64,000 nucleotides of DNA from Allacma fusca (Eukaryota > Arthropoda > Collembola > Symphypleona > Sminthuridae), in contig OX359250.1 of NCBI GenBank assembly GCA_947179485.1, positions 26,422,654 to 26,486,653 on the forward strand, given 5' to 3'. Positions 55,178-64,000 of the stretch are shown here, in pieces. Made by a program: the position numbers and the translations under genes. Numbering within the stretch: the stretch's first letter is position 1; the number at the start of each line of letters is the position of its first letter. The notes below the pieces were generated by a model. The model had not been told where the DNA came from, did not search any database, and saw only the letters and a list, made by a program, of their open reading frames with translations.

Positions 55178-57352
55178 TTAAGGAGATTCTGAAACATTAT
55201 CACTTGACGTATCATCGTCACAATCTTTAGGGACGGAGGCTTTCTTGAGCCTCGAAGTTTTAGTATCATTGTTCATCTGCTTGATCTTCCCGTTGTCAAA
55301 TAAATTGAGGATCCTCTTGGCCAGAGCGGATCTGTCAGTCAAAGGATCTGCAGCAGATTTTGCTTGCAACTCCTCCTCTGTAGACCCCGCAGATGAAGCG
55401 ATTCCTTCTTCGTCGGACCCAAAACACTCTTTGGCCCATTGAGGGAGTTGGAGTGACTGAAATAACTTAGATATGGACTGGATGTACCTCTCTTTGGATA
55501 AAGCTGTGTCCACATTCAGGTCCTTTCCTGAGCTATTTGCTGAAGTCTGAATGGGCTTGGACTTCTTCAGGGATTCAAAAGCTTTCAGATTATTTTGGTA
55601 CACGTTGTCCATTTTTTCTTGAAGGTATTGAATAGTGATCAGATCTTTATCTGGTCTCTTACCATTCATGAAAATATTTGGAGGGATTTTAATTTTTGTG
55701 AAAAATTTAGCGTCCGCAAAGCATGGTATCTGTAAGTAGTGGGATTTGGAGAGTTTTAATTCCTCCAGAGTTAGATTAGAGTCCGCACCCTTGAATTCCC
55801 TGCAGATATTGGAACGGCACATAGCCTGTGTTATGGAATTTACTTCCTTCATCGATTCCAGCTGCAAATAATCTGTAACAAAATCATGGTCCATCTCAAC
55901 ATCTTGGTCTTTACTCCATCCTTTGTCATCTTCGTCGCTGTAGCTGGTCTTCTTCGTGAAGCTCGGAACTGGAGAGCTGGTGTCACTGGGGTCAGATATG
56001 GGACTTCTGGGTGATACCGGAGTGTTTACTGGGGGGTTAATAGTTTCAGTTTTTGGACTCTGACCCTGCCCCTCTACTTCTGATTCAATGGGGTAAGGCA
56101 GGTTGTCAATATTATCTACTTTATGTTCTTCCCTTTTAGTAGTACTGGTAGTATCTCTGTCGCTGATGGTACTGTTCTGGGAGATTTTTGAACCATCATT
56201 ATTGATTGCTGCTTGCTGTCCCGTACACTCCATTGCCCCTTCAATAACTTTAGTCGTCTGGAGAAGTACAGCTGCAAAATCGGTTTCACTGGATTCCATC
56301 CAGTTCGTTAAAGGTACTGGGACTGCTTGCCTTGAGCTAGGTGGACTTCTCGAAGGAATTATTTTGTTGGCTTTAGCAGCTGCAGTAGTACTAATTTTTA
56401 CTTTGTCCGAAGAGGTTTGCTTCGAAACCGCCCCACTTTTGAGAACGTGTTTTTCTTTACAAGGTTCTGCTATTTCCACTGGCTTTAGTCGGGATTGTTT
56501 GGTCTTTATCGTTTTCTCATTCCCAGAATTTTTGGAAATGTCTACTTTGGGCAGGCTCTCGTGGTACATGCTTTCAAATTTATCCAGACGGCCGAGGCTA
56601 CTCCATTTTGAAAGCGGCCTAAGAACCGTTTCATCAGTAGAGGGCGCTGCATTGTTACTAGTAGCGTCTTTTACCTGCCTTGATCGTGGTCGACTTCCTT
56701 GCGAGTAAATGGATGGAAGTTGGTGGTTTTTATAAGGTGAGCTCTTATTTATTTTAGGAGGTTCCAGTGCCTTTGGTTTAGGCGTAGTTTGCTTTGGGTT
56801 TCGCTTATCAGTTTTAATATTTGAATTAGATGAAGATTCGTTGTTGTTGTTGTTATTGTCTTTGAAAGACAGTGATGTCCTTAGTTGGATGTTTTGTAAA
56901 GGCTTGCTCCTTGGTCTAGTATTAGCTGTTTGATTCTTGCCTTCTAGCTTGGGAAATGTGCCTACAAATCTGTTATTTCGAGGTGAAGATTGCTGAGGCT
57001 GTTTTTTCAGTGGACCAATAGTAGACGAAGGTTGAATTTTAGAAATATGCTTTTGTACTTTGGACGTCGTATTTGTATTGGATTTTATAGGAATTCTTGG
57101 GTTGTCTCCGTCTCCTTTATGAAAACCCTGCTTAGAGTGACGTAGTCGACTTAATTTTTCGTTTGCTAATTTAACCTGCATGGACTCATACGCTGGTGTC
57201 ATGACCTTCTTGTCAGGCTCTGGAACCTTAGTTTTTATTTTTAGTTCCAATTGATTATATAAAGAGCTTATAGAATTTTTTATGGAACGTGGTCGCAGCT
57301 GCCGCAAGTTGCTTGAGCTGGTACTTGCTTTACCGTGGTCATTTTTGTCCAT
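55178..57352 (-). CDS. Intronless gene for a 724-aa low-complexity protein, unknown
   Basis: Not recognised. The N-terminal two thirds are basic and rich in Ser, Asn, Lys, Pro and Thr, with many Ser-Pro sites and a short Asn run (about residue 168) encoded by a GTT-type microsatellite, and are probably disordered. A more ordered C-terminal portion begins near residue 490 (acidic DHDFVTDYLQLESMKEVNSI) and includes CFADAKFFTKIKIPPN and, near 620-640, IQSISKLFQSLQLPQWAKECF. The last 70 residues contain an amphipathic LAKRILNLFDNGKI helix. No signal peptide or membrane span. The composition resembles cytoskeletal or centrosomal scaffold proteins, but that is only an impression. The frame is uninterrupted and a polyadenylation signal follows, so it is probably a real gene; it could also be the main exon of a larger one. 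Confidence 0.75.
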   Translation of the reverse strand: MDKNDHGKASTSSSNLRQLRPRSIKNSISSLYNQLELKIKTKVPEPDKKVMTPAYESMQVKLANEKLSRLRHSKQGFHKGDGDNPRIPIKSNTNTTSKVQKHISKIQPSSTIGPLKKQPQQSSPRNNRFVGTFPKLEGKNQTANTRPRSKPLQNIQLRTSLSFKDNNNNNNESSSNSNIKTDKRNPKQTTPKPKALEPPKINKSSPYKNHQLPSIYSQGSRPRSRQVKDATSNNAAPSTDETVLRPLSKWSSLGRLDKFESMYHESLPKVDISKNSGNEKTIKTKQSRLKPVEIAEPCKEKHVLKSGAVSKQTSSDKVKISTTAAAKANKIIPSRSPPSSRQAVPVPLTNWMESSETDFAAVLLQTTKVIEGAMECTGQQAAINNDGSKISQNSTISDRDTTSTTKREEHKVDNIDNLPYPIESEVEGQGQSPKTETINPPVNTPVSPRSPISDPSDTSSPVPSFTKKTSYSDEDDKGWSKDQDVEMDHDFVTDYLQLESMKEVNSITQAMCRSNICREFKGADSNLTLEELKLSKSHYLQIPCFADAKFFTKIKIPPNIFMNGKRPDKDLITIQYLQEKMDNVYQNNLKAFESLKKSKPIQTSANSSGKDLNVDTALSKERYIQSISKLFQSLQLPQWAKECFGSDEEGIASSAGSTEEELQAKSAADPLTDRSALAKRILNLFDNGKIKQMNNDTKTSRLKKASVPKDCDDDTSSDNVSESP

Positions 57353-58696
57353 TTTAATGCACTCTAATCTTCACTCTCTGTTCGCCACGAGAGGTCTTCT
57401 AAGTTATTACTTCTGATGAGATCGTAGGTCAACCTTGAAACTACTTCTCGCGTTGGTAGCGACCTCTTACTCTTGACCTTCGTTCGTTATACTAAATCTC
57501 TCGTCGAAATCATGTGAGGTTTCAATCCGGGTCTCAAAATAGGAAAATTATTTTAGGTCAAACCGACCGACAGTCACTGCCACTAATAATAATTAGATGA
57601 TAGATAGTGACTCACTGGCGCTGTTGTCAATAATATATAAGTTTACATTAGTAGTCTTCGTGACATTCGTAAGCTGACGTTTTTCAGCCGACAGGGTATA
57701 TACAAGTTTTAGCATAATAATTTTAAATGGGTACAAATCATTGCAGTGCCTGCCACACCAAAGAACATCAGAAAGTTACAAACAAGCTCCTTCGCCTTTA
57801 AATTTTAGTTTCCGATTTTTCCTTTAAAATTGCAATTTATTGTTATTGTAAAATACGACTTTATAATAATAATAATTATCACTAGTAAACAGCCCTGCTC
57901 CGCAGGGAAATTTGCTTGCAGTCTTGGTTTGCTGTAACGCATTAAAACCTGCATGATAATAGTACGATTTAAGCCATTTAAAATGTTGAAATTCGATAAA
58001 CACGTAAAAAATCGTGGTTGAACGCATTGGTGAACTTCTTACTAAAGCCCTGCGCATCCCCAATGTTTGATCCCTAGATTGCGGCTGGGAGCTTGCCCCG
58101 CATACATTGTTACAAATTAGTAAATTTATCTTTTAAAAATTTCATTAAAACAACATCAAGTATTTTACCTTGATGTTCAGTGTCAACAATTTTTTCTTTA
58201 ACTTTCCTTCCAGTTGTAGCTCTGCAAAGTTCCTCTAAACGGAGCTTTCTGATATTAAAAAAAAATACTTACCGACATTTTACAATAAATCACCAAATAA
58301 TGCGGACACCGCCAAATGTGAATATTCCCAATGAAAAGATCGGTATAACTAAGAAGATTATTTACATCAAAATGTTTTTGAAAATCTTTTCTAAACGACT
58401 AATTTTCTTCCGTAGTAACTAAACGGATTTCGCCAGAATGACCTTTGTGGACAACGTTCAATAAAGCTTATTGAGTCATATGATTTCCGATTGATTGTGC
58501 CGATTCGAATACTTTTCAATTCGAATAAAATAAGAAAGGAGCAATGGGATTGGCACTCATTCCATATTTATTTTCTTATTTGCAAGTAAGAAAGGAACAT
58601 CTATGGTATGGGTAGTTCGATTGGCCCGCCTTCGTTGTTTATTTTTGTTTACAAATAAGACAGGAGTATCAGTACAACGTGATGAATAGTCTGATG
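57353..58696. other. Upstream region of the 724-aa gene and start of repeat-rich tract
   Basis: Holds the presumed promoter of the minus-strand gene; no TATA box is evident. A CCCTGC/GCAGGG hairpin lies near 57891-57905. From about 58547 a repeat begins (GATTGGC...TCGTTGTTTATTT...TTTGCAA...AGGAGCATCAGTACAA) that recurs in diverged form near 58620 and 59060. No gene seen. Confidence 0.5.
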
Positions 58697-59056
58697 CAGG
58701 GGTCGGATTTTTGTGGGAAGACAGGAAGATTCATTTTAGCGCAAAATATTTCTGGCAGGGAAAATCCCAAAGGGAAGGGATTCTATTTTGCGAACAGGGA
58801 TTTTAAAATTCGTTGACGTTATTTATGGCAGGGATTTTAAAATTGTTGGCGTGTTTCAGAGAAATTTCTTAATCAAACGGATTTTTAGATTGGTTGACCT
58901 CATTTGACAGGGATTAGACCTCTTCTAGGAAAATTATTTTTTTAACAGGGATTTTTGAATTCGTTGAGGGCCTCCCTGTAGGGGTATTTGATTCAGCTCG
59001 GAAATTCAGAAATGATCTTCCAGGGATAATTACAAAAATCCGACCCCTCTGCCCTG
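58697..59056. mobile_element. hAT-like MITE, ~360 bp
   Basis: Inverted ends: the left end begins CAGGGGTCGGATTTTTGT, and the right end, read inward, begins CAGGGC then AGAGGGGTCGGATTTTTGT. The 8-nt flanks GTCTGATG and GTTTGATT agree at 6 of 8 positions, as expected for a decayed hAT target-site duplication. The interior has degenerate repeats around CAGGGATTTTAAAATTCGTTG and no ORF, so it is non-autonomous. It is inserted between copies of another dispersed repeat. Confidence 0.6.
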
Positions 59057-59174
59057 GTTTGATTGGCTCTCATTCGTTGTTTATATTTATTTGCCAATAG
59101 TAAAAGAGCATCAGTACAATGTGTTGGGTAGTCGTATTGGCTTGTTTTATTTTTCGAATATGCCATTTTACTTT

Positions 59175-59420
59175 TAGTATTTTTTTACGAAGATGCATTT
59201 TTTTTTCGCTTTTTTACGAAGATGCATTTTTATTTTTTGCTTTTTTTACAATATATTATGTTCTTACTTTTTTGAATTTATTTACGCAACTGTTTTTATA
59301 TTTTAAATGCTTTTTAAAAACAATAATTTTTCTTTTATTTTTTGTACTAATTTTTAAATTAGATGCAGATTTCTTATTGGCTCGTAGATTTGGCGCAAAA
59401 ATTCAAATGAACATTAAAAT
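59175..59420. repeat. T-rich tandem and dispersed repeat
   Basis: TTTTTTACGAAGATGCATTTTT occurs twice in tandem near 59182-59235. A block of ~70 bp following (GTACTAATTTTTAAATTAGATG, TTCTTATTGGCTCG, TTTGGCGC, AAATTCAAA) recurs near 61836-61915, and its last part again near 61750. These are probably pieces of one old transposon family. Confidence 0.55.
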
Positions 59421-60157
59421 GAACATACATTTTAGCTCCATACGAGCATAAACAGCCATCGGCTTCGCCAATGGAAAAAAAACAAAGCCGCTGAACTTCG
59501 GCCCAAAGCTAAAAATACTAATCATTATTTAATAGAATAATATATTTTTTTTAAGAAGTTGCTTTTAAAGGAGATGTGCCCAGGTCTGTGTACGTGCCCA
59601 GGTTTGTCCCCTAAAAAAAGCAACCTATATGCTTTTACCCATACCTCAAAAAGTGACTTTCTCAGATAACTCTTGAACCAAAAATCGTTCTTGGAATGTC
59701 AAAGGCTTAAAGTCAATGGGAATGCAAGGCGAATCTCCTTGAATTTTTACAATCGCATATCGATTAAGGTTTGGCATTCCTTTGCAAAAATAAACAAAAA
59801 TTGGTCCCAATTTCATAAAAAAATATCCATGGCCTCCGTTCATTTAGCATTGCGAGCTAGAAAAGTGCGTTCCACCCCTTGGAACTACATGAAATTTTTC
59901 ATGAGGGTGCCTTTAGTAACTAGGATCTTAGTATAAAAATTTGGTACTGTGATCTTTAAGGGATCAGCCCTTAAATATAGTTTTCCTTAACAATCATTGT
60001 CAACAACATTTTTAACTTTCTGGACAATAAATATTAAAATTAATAAAGACTAAATTTCATAAATTCTTGCATATTCGTTTATTAAAAAAATTATTAAAAT
60101 CCTAAACTTAATACTAATCAGCTAAGCAGACGTAACTGCATAATGTATGCTGCAATC

Positions 60158-60891
60158 CAGAGGTGTCTATCCCTCGAAGGATTTCCTTCAAAAAAGGCTT
60201 CTTTGAACGAATTAAGCGTTAGCTTTGGCAATTATGAAGGGAGCGGAAGGAAGGCTGGAAAGGAAACGAAGGCTGCACGAAGGCCTCTGCTCTTTGCAGA
60301 AATAATCGAATGCGAAGGAGCATGTTAATTTTACAGCCTTCGAACGCCGTTAGTAATCCCATTTCCTATATTTTAGATAAAGTCCTTCCGTAACTACAGT
60401 ATTTGTACGTATACGTACACCGCATTATATATACATACGTACACTGTTACTCAACTGAAAAACATTTTTCTGGCGGACCTACTTAATGTTATTCTAGAAA
60501 AACTTATCTCACAATGGCAGCGTCGGCAGCGTGATACCCGGAGCATGTAAGCATTCTATTCCCTTCACTGTACATTAAGTAATACTGATACTCTGCAATA
60601 ATTGCAGTTAATTGTAAGCTATTATTAGTTTTTCAGCGGTAAGCAGTTTGAATTTTAAAGCTCTGATTTTGTGACTTGTGTTGAATGAACATGGAAGGAA
60701 GGTAACGCATGAAGGGCATTTAAATATTTTTGAAGTCTGAAAGAAGGATTATAGTAGGATTTGAATGAAGAAAGGGCGAAGGATGGGTAAATATTCAGAA
60801 GGCTTCATTTTACTGAACAATGAAGGAACGGGTAATTGGAAACGGTTCCCCTTCTGAAGGATGAACGAAGGTGATTTCAGACGGACACCTG
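60158..60891. mobile_element. Possible MITE, ~734 bp, GAAGG-rich
   Basis: The left end reads CAGAGGTGTCTATC and the right end, read inward, CAGGTGTCCGTCTG. Both are directly flanked by CAATC (60153-60157 and 60892-60896). The interior has many GAAGG/CCTTC pieces on both halves and no coding frame. The ends are imperfect, so the call is tentative; a hAT-type origin would predict an 8-bp duplication, of which only five positions are clear. Confidence 0.4.
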
Positions 60892-61160
60892 CAATCTAAG
60901 CAAGCCATAATAATTCCCTCAAACTGAAAGCACCGTCGGGGTCGGGATACGCAACTGATATTGAACAACTAATGCTAACCAACAGGCATGGAATGGAAGA
61001 TATCCTTAGCTTAAGGAATATTTTAGTTTAATATTGTTGATGGTTGAAATAAATAATTTGTTTTCCTGTGTTGTAAACATTACTGGACGTGAAAATCATT
61101 TTTCCCCTTAGCATTGGATACCAATGTAATCTGTGCTTTTGAATCAAAAAGTTGGAAATA

Positions 61161-61724
61161 AATTAATAGCTAAAAAAGCTAAAACAGAAGTTGCTTTTGC
61201 GCCCTCAAAAGTTAAAAACAAGTTTTCTAATTGGATTTGTCAAAGGAATCAATATTCTGTTACTGAAAATGATGAAAACGCTTGAAACGACGAAAAGCAA
61301 CGCTACGATATATTTATAGTCACCATAAAGTAGCCGAGTAGAAGCACCATACCTTTGTTTCAGAATAAGGTTTGATCTAACTTTATGCATTCCTAATATT
61401 CTAAAATACGAAATTCCGCCTTAGTATTTTCAACACGTGAGAATTTCTGAATTTCCTGGAATTGCAATAATTGTGTAATCAATGAATAATAAATGCAGCA
61501 TATTGTGGGATTGCATAAAAATAAGGTATAGTGCTGCTACTTGGCTACTTTATGGTGACTACAAACTATACACATATCGTAGCGTTGCTTTTCGTCGTTT
61601 CAAGCGTTTTCATCATTTTCAGTAACAGAATATTGATTCCTTTGACAAATCCAATTAGAAAACTTGTTTTTAACTTTTGAGGGCGCAAAAGCAACTTCTG
61701 TTTTAGCTTTTTTAGCTATTAATT
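61161..61724. mobile_element. Foldback element with ~200-bp inverted arms
   Basis: 61161-61354 and 61523-61724 are inverted copies of each other with a few indels. Shared pieces include AATTAATAGCTAAAAAAGCT, GGGCGCAAAAGCAACTTCTG (right arm), AACGCTACGATAT and CACCATAAAGTAGCC. The 168-nt centre is AT-rich and unrelated. No transposase ORF, so it is non-autonomous, and a transcript would fold into a long hairpin. Confidence 0.8.
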
Positions 61725-63120
61725 TTTATTTTTTAATCTTTATTAGACTTCGCGCGAAATTCAAAAAGTTTATGACACGGCCAAATTATTGCTTCAAGGA
61801 TTTTTTGTGCTTTTTTTGGCAATACGCTCTTTTACTTTTTGTACTAATTTTTAAATTAGATGTAGCTTTCTTATTGGCTCGTGGATTTGGCGCGAAAATT
61901 CAAAAAGTTTATGACATGACCAAATTATTGTATAAAGGATAATGTAAGATAATAAAATGAAATCTTTTTTTATAAGTTTCTTTGGCCACTGGCCAACAGG
62001 TTTTAGGTTATTCATTTTTTTAAAAATAACAGTATAATAAAATGAGGTTTTAAAAAACCAAAACAAAGATGCTTCGGCCCTAACCCTAAATAAAGAAACT
62101 AGCATTTGATATGGGAGGGATTAGAGCAGTGATGAACGAAACAAAACGTCTCGGGTGCAAACAAAAATCTGCAGCTACTGTACTATGGGTACAAATATAA
62201 GCAAACGCATCGAAAATTTCCAAAGCTTCAGAAATAAAATAAATAATCTGTACGGGATTACCCAGCAGTGAATATTAAGTTTAGGCTGGTTGGAAATCCC
62301 TCCAAAGTTTAGAATTCCTGATCGCATGGTAAGGGAAGCATAAGGAATTTTAAATCCCATAAGAAATTTCTCGAGTGTAACTTAACAGTAATAATTGTAC
62401 TAGAATATAACTAAAAAATCCAGTTAAAATTTAAAAGGCCTCTCATTTTATAATTAATAGAATTTTGCAAATGAAATTTTTTATGGAATTTTACAAGGAG
62501 TAATTATAAGTGAGACCACTATATAATTTATTACGAATATGCTTTTATGCTGTTAAAATAAAAAAAGCTAATATTGGATTTGGGTGCAATTAGAATAATA
62601 GTGAACGAAACAAAGTACCTCGGGTGCGAAGTTACGACAAATTAAGTAAAATGAGTAAATTATTATGAATCACCCGATAGAAGTTTTAGTTCGTTCCTTA
62701 TTGTTTTAATTCAGTCCTGATCCAATGCTAGCTTTTTTATTTTAAGAACATAATCCCCTTTTGGTTTTTTGTAAAACATAATTTAATGCTTTTTTAAAAA
62801 CATTTAAAAATGAGTTCAATCCATTATAAAACTGTCATTTACAAACTGCATTGCTTAAGCTGCTAGATACATAAGCCTTATACACCTTCACTACCACTCT
62901 TCATTTGGGCAGATTATCAGTTGTTATTGATCTACTAATTAACCAGGTGAAAAAATCAGCAAATAATATAGTTAAAGCATATCAAACACGATACGGGAAG
63001 GTTACGCATAGCAATAAACCTTCCTGGCAATCCTGCAAACTAACTATCAATTTAGTAAACATACGAGTTTTGGTGTACAAAAAATGTATACAAAATAAAA
63101 ATTATAAAGTTAATTCCAGA
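61725..63120. other. Repeat remnants upstream of the Ly6 gene
   Basis: Contains the dispersed block AAATTCAAAAAGTTTATGAC at about 61758 and 61899, and a ~55-bp block with GTGAACGAAACAAA and CTCGGGTGC near 62100-62160 that recurs near 62578-62632. The promoter and any upstream exon of the Ly6-type gene should lie in the right-hand part, but I could not place them. Confidence 0.45.
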
Positions 63121-63196
63121 ATGAAATTCCTTCCGGGAGCATTGCTTTTATTGTTAGCCATTCCGGCGGTATATATTCCAATCGCCCAGGCGTACC
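63121..63196 (+). CDS. Ly6/three-finger surface protein, exon 1 (signal peptide)
   Basis: Encodes MKFLPGALLLLLAIPAVY... with a signal peptide of about 24 residues ending AQA. It ends GTACC before the donor GTGAGT. The phase-1 junction with the acceptor at 63290 restores an uninterrupted protein of 184 aa, so the start and splice are mutually consistent. The unspliced frame stops ten codons later. Confidence 0.85.
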
Positions 63197-63290
63197 GTGA
63201 GTTAAGCTATGTAGCTTATTAAGCATTGCTAGACTTCAGTGGTGTACGCACTTTACTATGAAATAGGATTTCTGTGTATTTTTTATTTAG
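63197..63290 (+). other. Intron of the Ly6-type gene, 94 nt
   Basis: Donor GTGAGT, acceptor TTTTTTATTTAG. A short intron typical of compact invertebrate genes. Confidence 0.85.
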
Positions 63291-63769
63291 GTGCGGTGCA
63301 GTGTGCCGCCTGTGGTGACCTAGGAAATGATAAAAGTTTGAAGGATTGCTACACCAATGCAAATAGCCTAAATATTAAAACTTGTCCTGATGGCTGCATG
63401 TTCATGTATATGAAACCATACTATGCAGCATCGTACCCCAGATACACTATGGCCCGTCGAGACTGCGAATTTACAATTGGCATTTACACCAAGGAATATG
63501 GATGCTACGGGCCACTGGCGAATTTCTCTAGGTTTCATGAAAATTTTATTTACTGCTCATGCAGGACCACTAGGTGCAATTCAGAATTAAATGGAAATCC
63601 CATGAATTTTATCAACGACACGTTACCACCTGTTCATAAGATTACATTCGATCACATACCAGTCAGAATAAATGAATTAAGACCAGCACGCGGACATAGA
63701 AATGTAAAGGCTTCTTTATTATCCGTTCTGTTCAGTTGTGTATGCTTTTATACAATTAAATTTGAATAA
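63291..63769 (+). CDS. Ly6/three-finger surface protein, exon 2
   Basis: Encodes the mature domain. Ten cysteines (residues 30, 33, 45, 57, 61, 84, 97, 114, 116 and 121 of the spliced protein) fit the five-disulfide Ly6/uPAR three-finger fold. They open with CxxC and close with CSCRTTRCN, the family's terminal C-x4-CN signature. N-glycosylation sites are likely at NFS (103) and NDT. After a ~45-residue linker, the C-terminus is hydrophobic (LLSVLFSCVCFYTI), consistent with GPI anchoring as known for arthropod Ly6 proteins such as quiver and boudin relatives. Its partner is unknown; members tune ion channels or septate junctions. I cannot assign an orthologue. Confidence 0.85.
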
Positions 63770-63770
63770 A
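63765..63770 (+). terminator. Polyadenylation signal overlapping the stop codon
   Basis: AATAAA starts in the last sense codon and contains the TAA stop. If it is used, the 3' untranslated region is only about 15-30 nt. Confidence 0.45.
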
Positions 63771-64000
63771 TACTACAATGAGGCTACAGTGATTAGAAAT
63801 TTTAATTTCGGAACATGCATTTTAACAAGGGCTGGGTAGATAGATAGATTACATAAAACAACTGTTGGATTACAGATTACTCTCGCTTGAAAATGTGATT
63901 ATATTTCAAATGTCTCGGACGGTGATTACAAATTACGAATTTGTTTGGTAGAATTTCCAACAGGAGATTACGGATTACTTTTCAAATATTTTAACAATGG
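63771..64000. repeat. Scattered GATTAC motif at the right edge
   Basis: GATTAC occurs at 63848, 63868, 63875, 63924, 63966 and 63973, two of the pairs spaced by a single base. A short GATA run precedes it. No gene in this stretch. Confidence 0.5.

Noticed and set aside
62905..63222. 105-codon ORF beginning upstream of the Ly6 signal peptide
   Set aside because: The upstream 72 codons are Lys/Asn-rich and would bury the signal peptide. The internal ATG at 63121 with splicing at 63197/63290 gives the coherent protein.
1..64000. tRNA, rRNA or CRISPR features
   Set aside because: No cloverleaf with A and B boxes, no conserved rRNA block and no regular repeat-spacer array could be found by eye.

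Overview
The window looks like AT-rich genomic DNA of an animal, most likely an arthropod. Three things suggest this: genes split by GT...AG introns, an arthropod-style TATA plus TCAGT initiator pair at 27024-27060, and dense microsatellites and small transposons in long non-coding stretches. The general texture would fit a copepod such as a sea louse, but that is inference. There is no operon structure, no rRNA or tRNA gene that I can see, and no CRISPR array.

Region 1 (240-13475, minus strand) is the coding body of an unusually large Ty3/gypsy-type retroelement. It reads, in its own direction: a giant 1887-codon ORF1 of unknown function (13475-7812), a Gag-like ORF with a CCHC zinc knuckle (7819-5921), and a 1901-codon Pol with protease, reverse transcriptase, RNase H and integrase (5945-240). 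Gag has no ATG near its start and lies one base out of frame with ORF1 just after a C9 tract. Pol overlaps the end of Gag in the -1 frame. No LTR pair was found; the 3' LTR may lie left of the window.

Region 2 (13476-17442) is non-coding but highly patterned. It has many short hairpins, a possible pseudoknot, a degenerate ~33-nt tandem repeat, and at least 16 same-strand copies of CTGTAT. Region 3 (17443-22431, plus strand) begins with an almost perfect inverted copy of 7706-10775 (second half of ORF1 plus the first codons of gag). The copy carries one base fewer in the C tract (C8), which puts ORF1 and gag in one frame. The reading frame then runs on into ~640 residues of unrelated, unrecognised protein, giving one 1646-codon chimeric ORF. 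Region 4 (22432-29600) is mostly non-coding but holds two small genes for type I membrane proteins of similar layout (27146-27652 and 27949-28368). Regions 1-4 together look like one mobile-element neighbourhood and hold the most novel material in the window.

Region 5 (about 29600-57352) is ordinary host sequence: a long non-coding stretch; a three-exon gene for a Ras-like small GTPase of the RASL11/RERG type (43981-53642, plus strand, 341 aa, introns of about 5.1 and 3.6 kb); and, convergent to it, an intronless gene for a 724-aa low-complexity protein that I do not recognise (57352-55178, minus strand).

Region 6 (57353-64000) is rich in small repeats: a hAT-like MITE, a second possible MITE, a foldback element with ~200-bp arms and several dispersed repeats. 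It ends with a two-exon gene for a secreted or surface-anchored ten-cysteine Ly6/three-finger protein (63121-63769).
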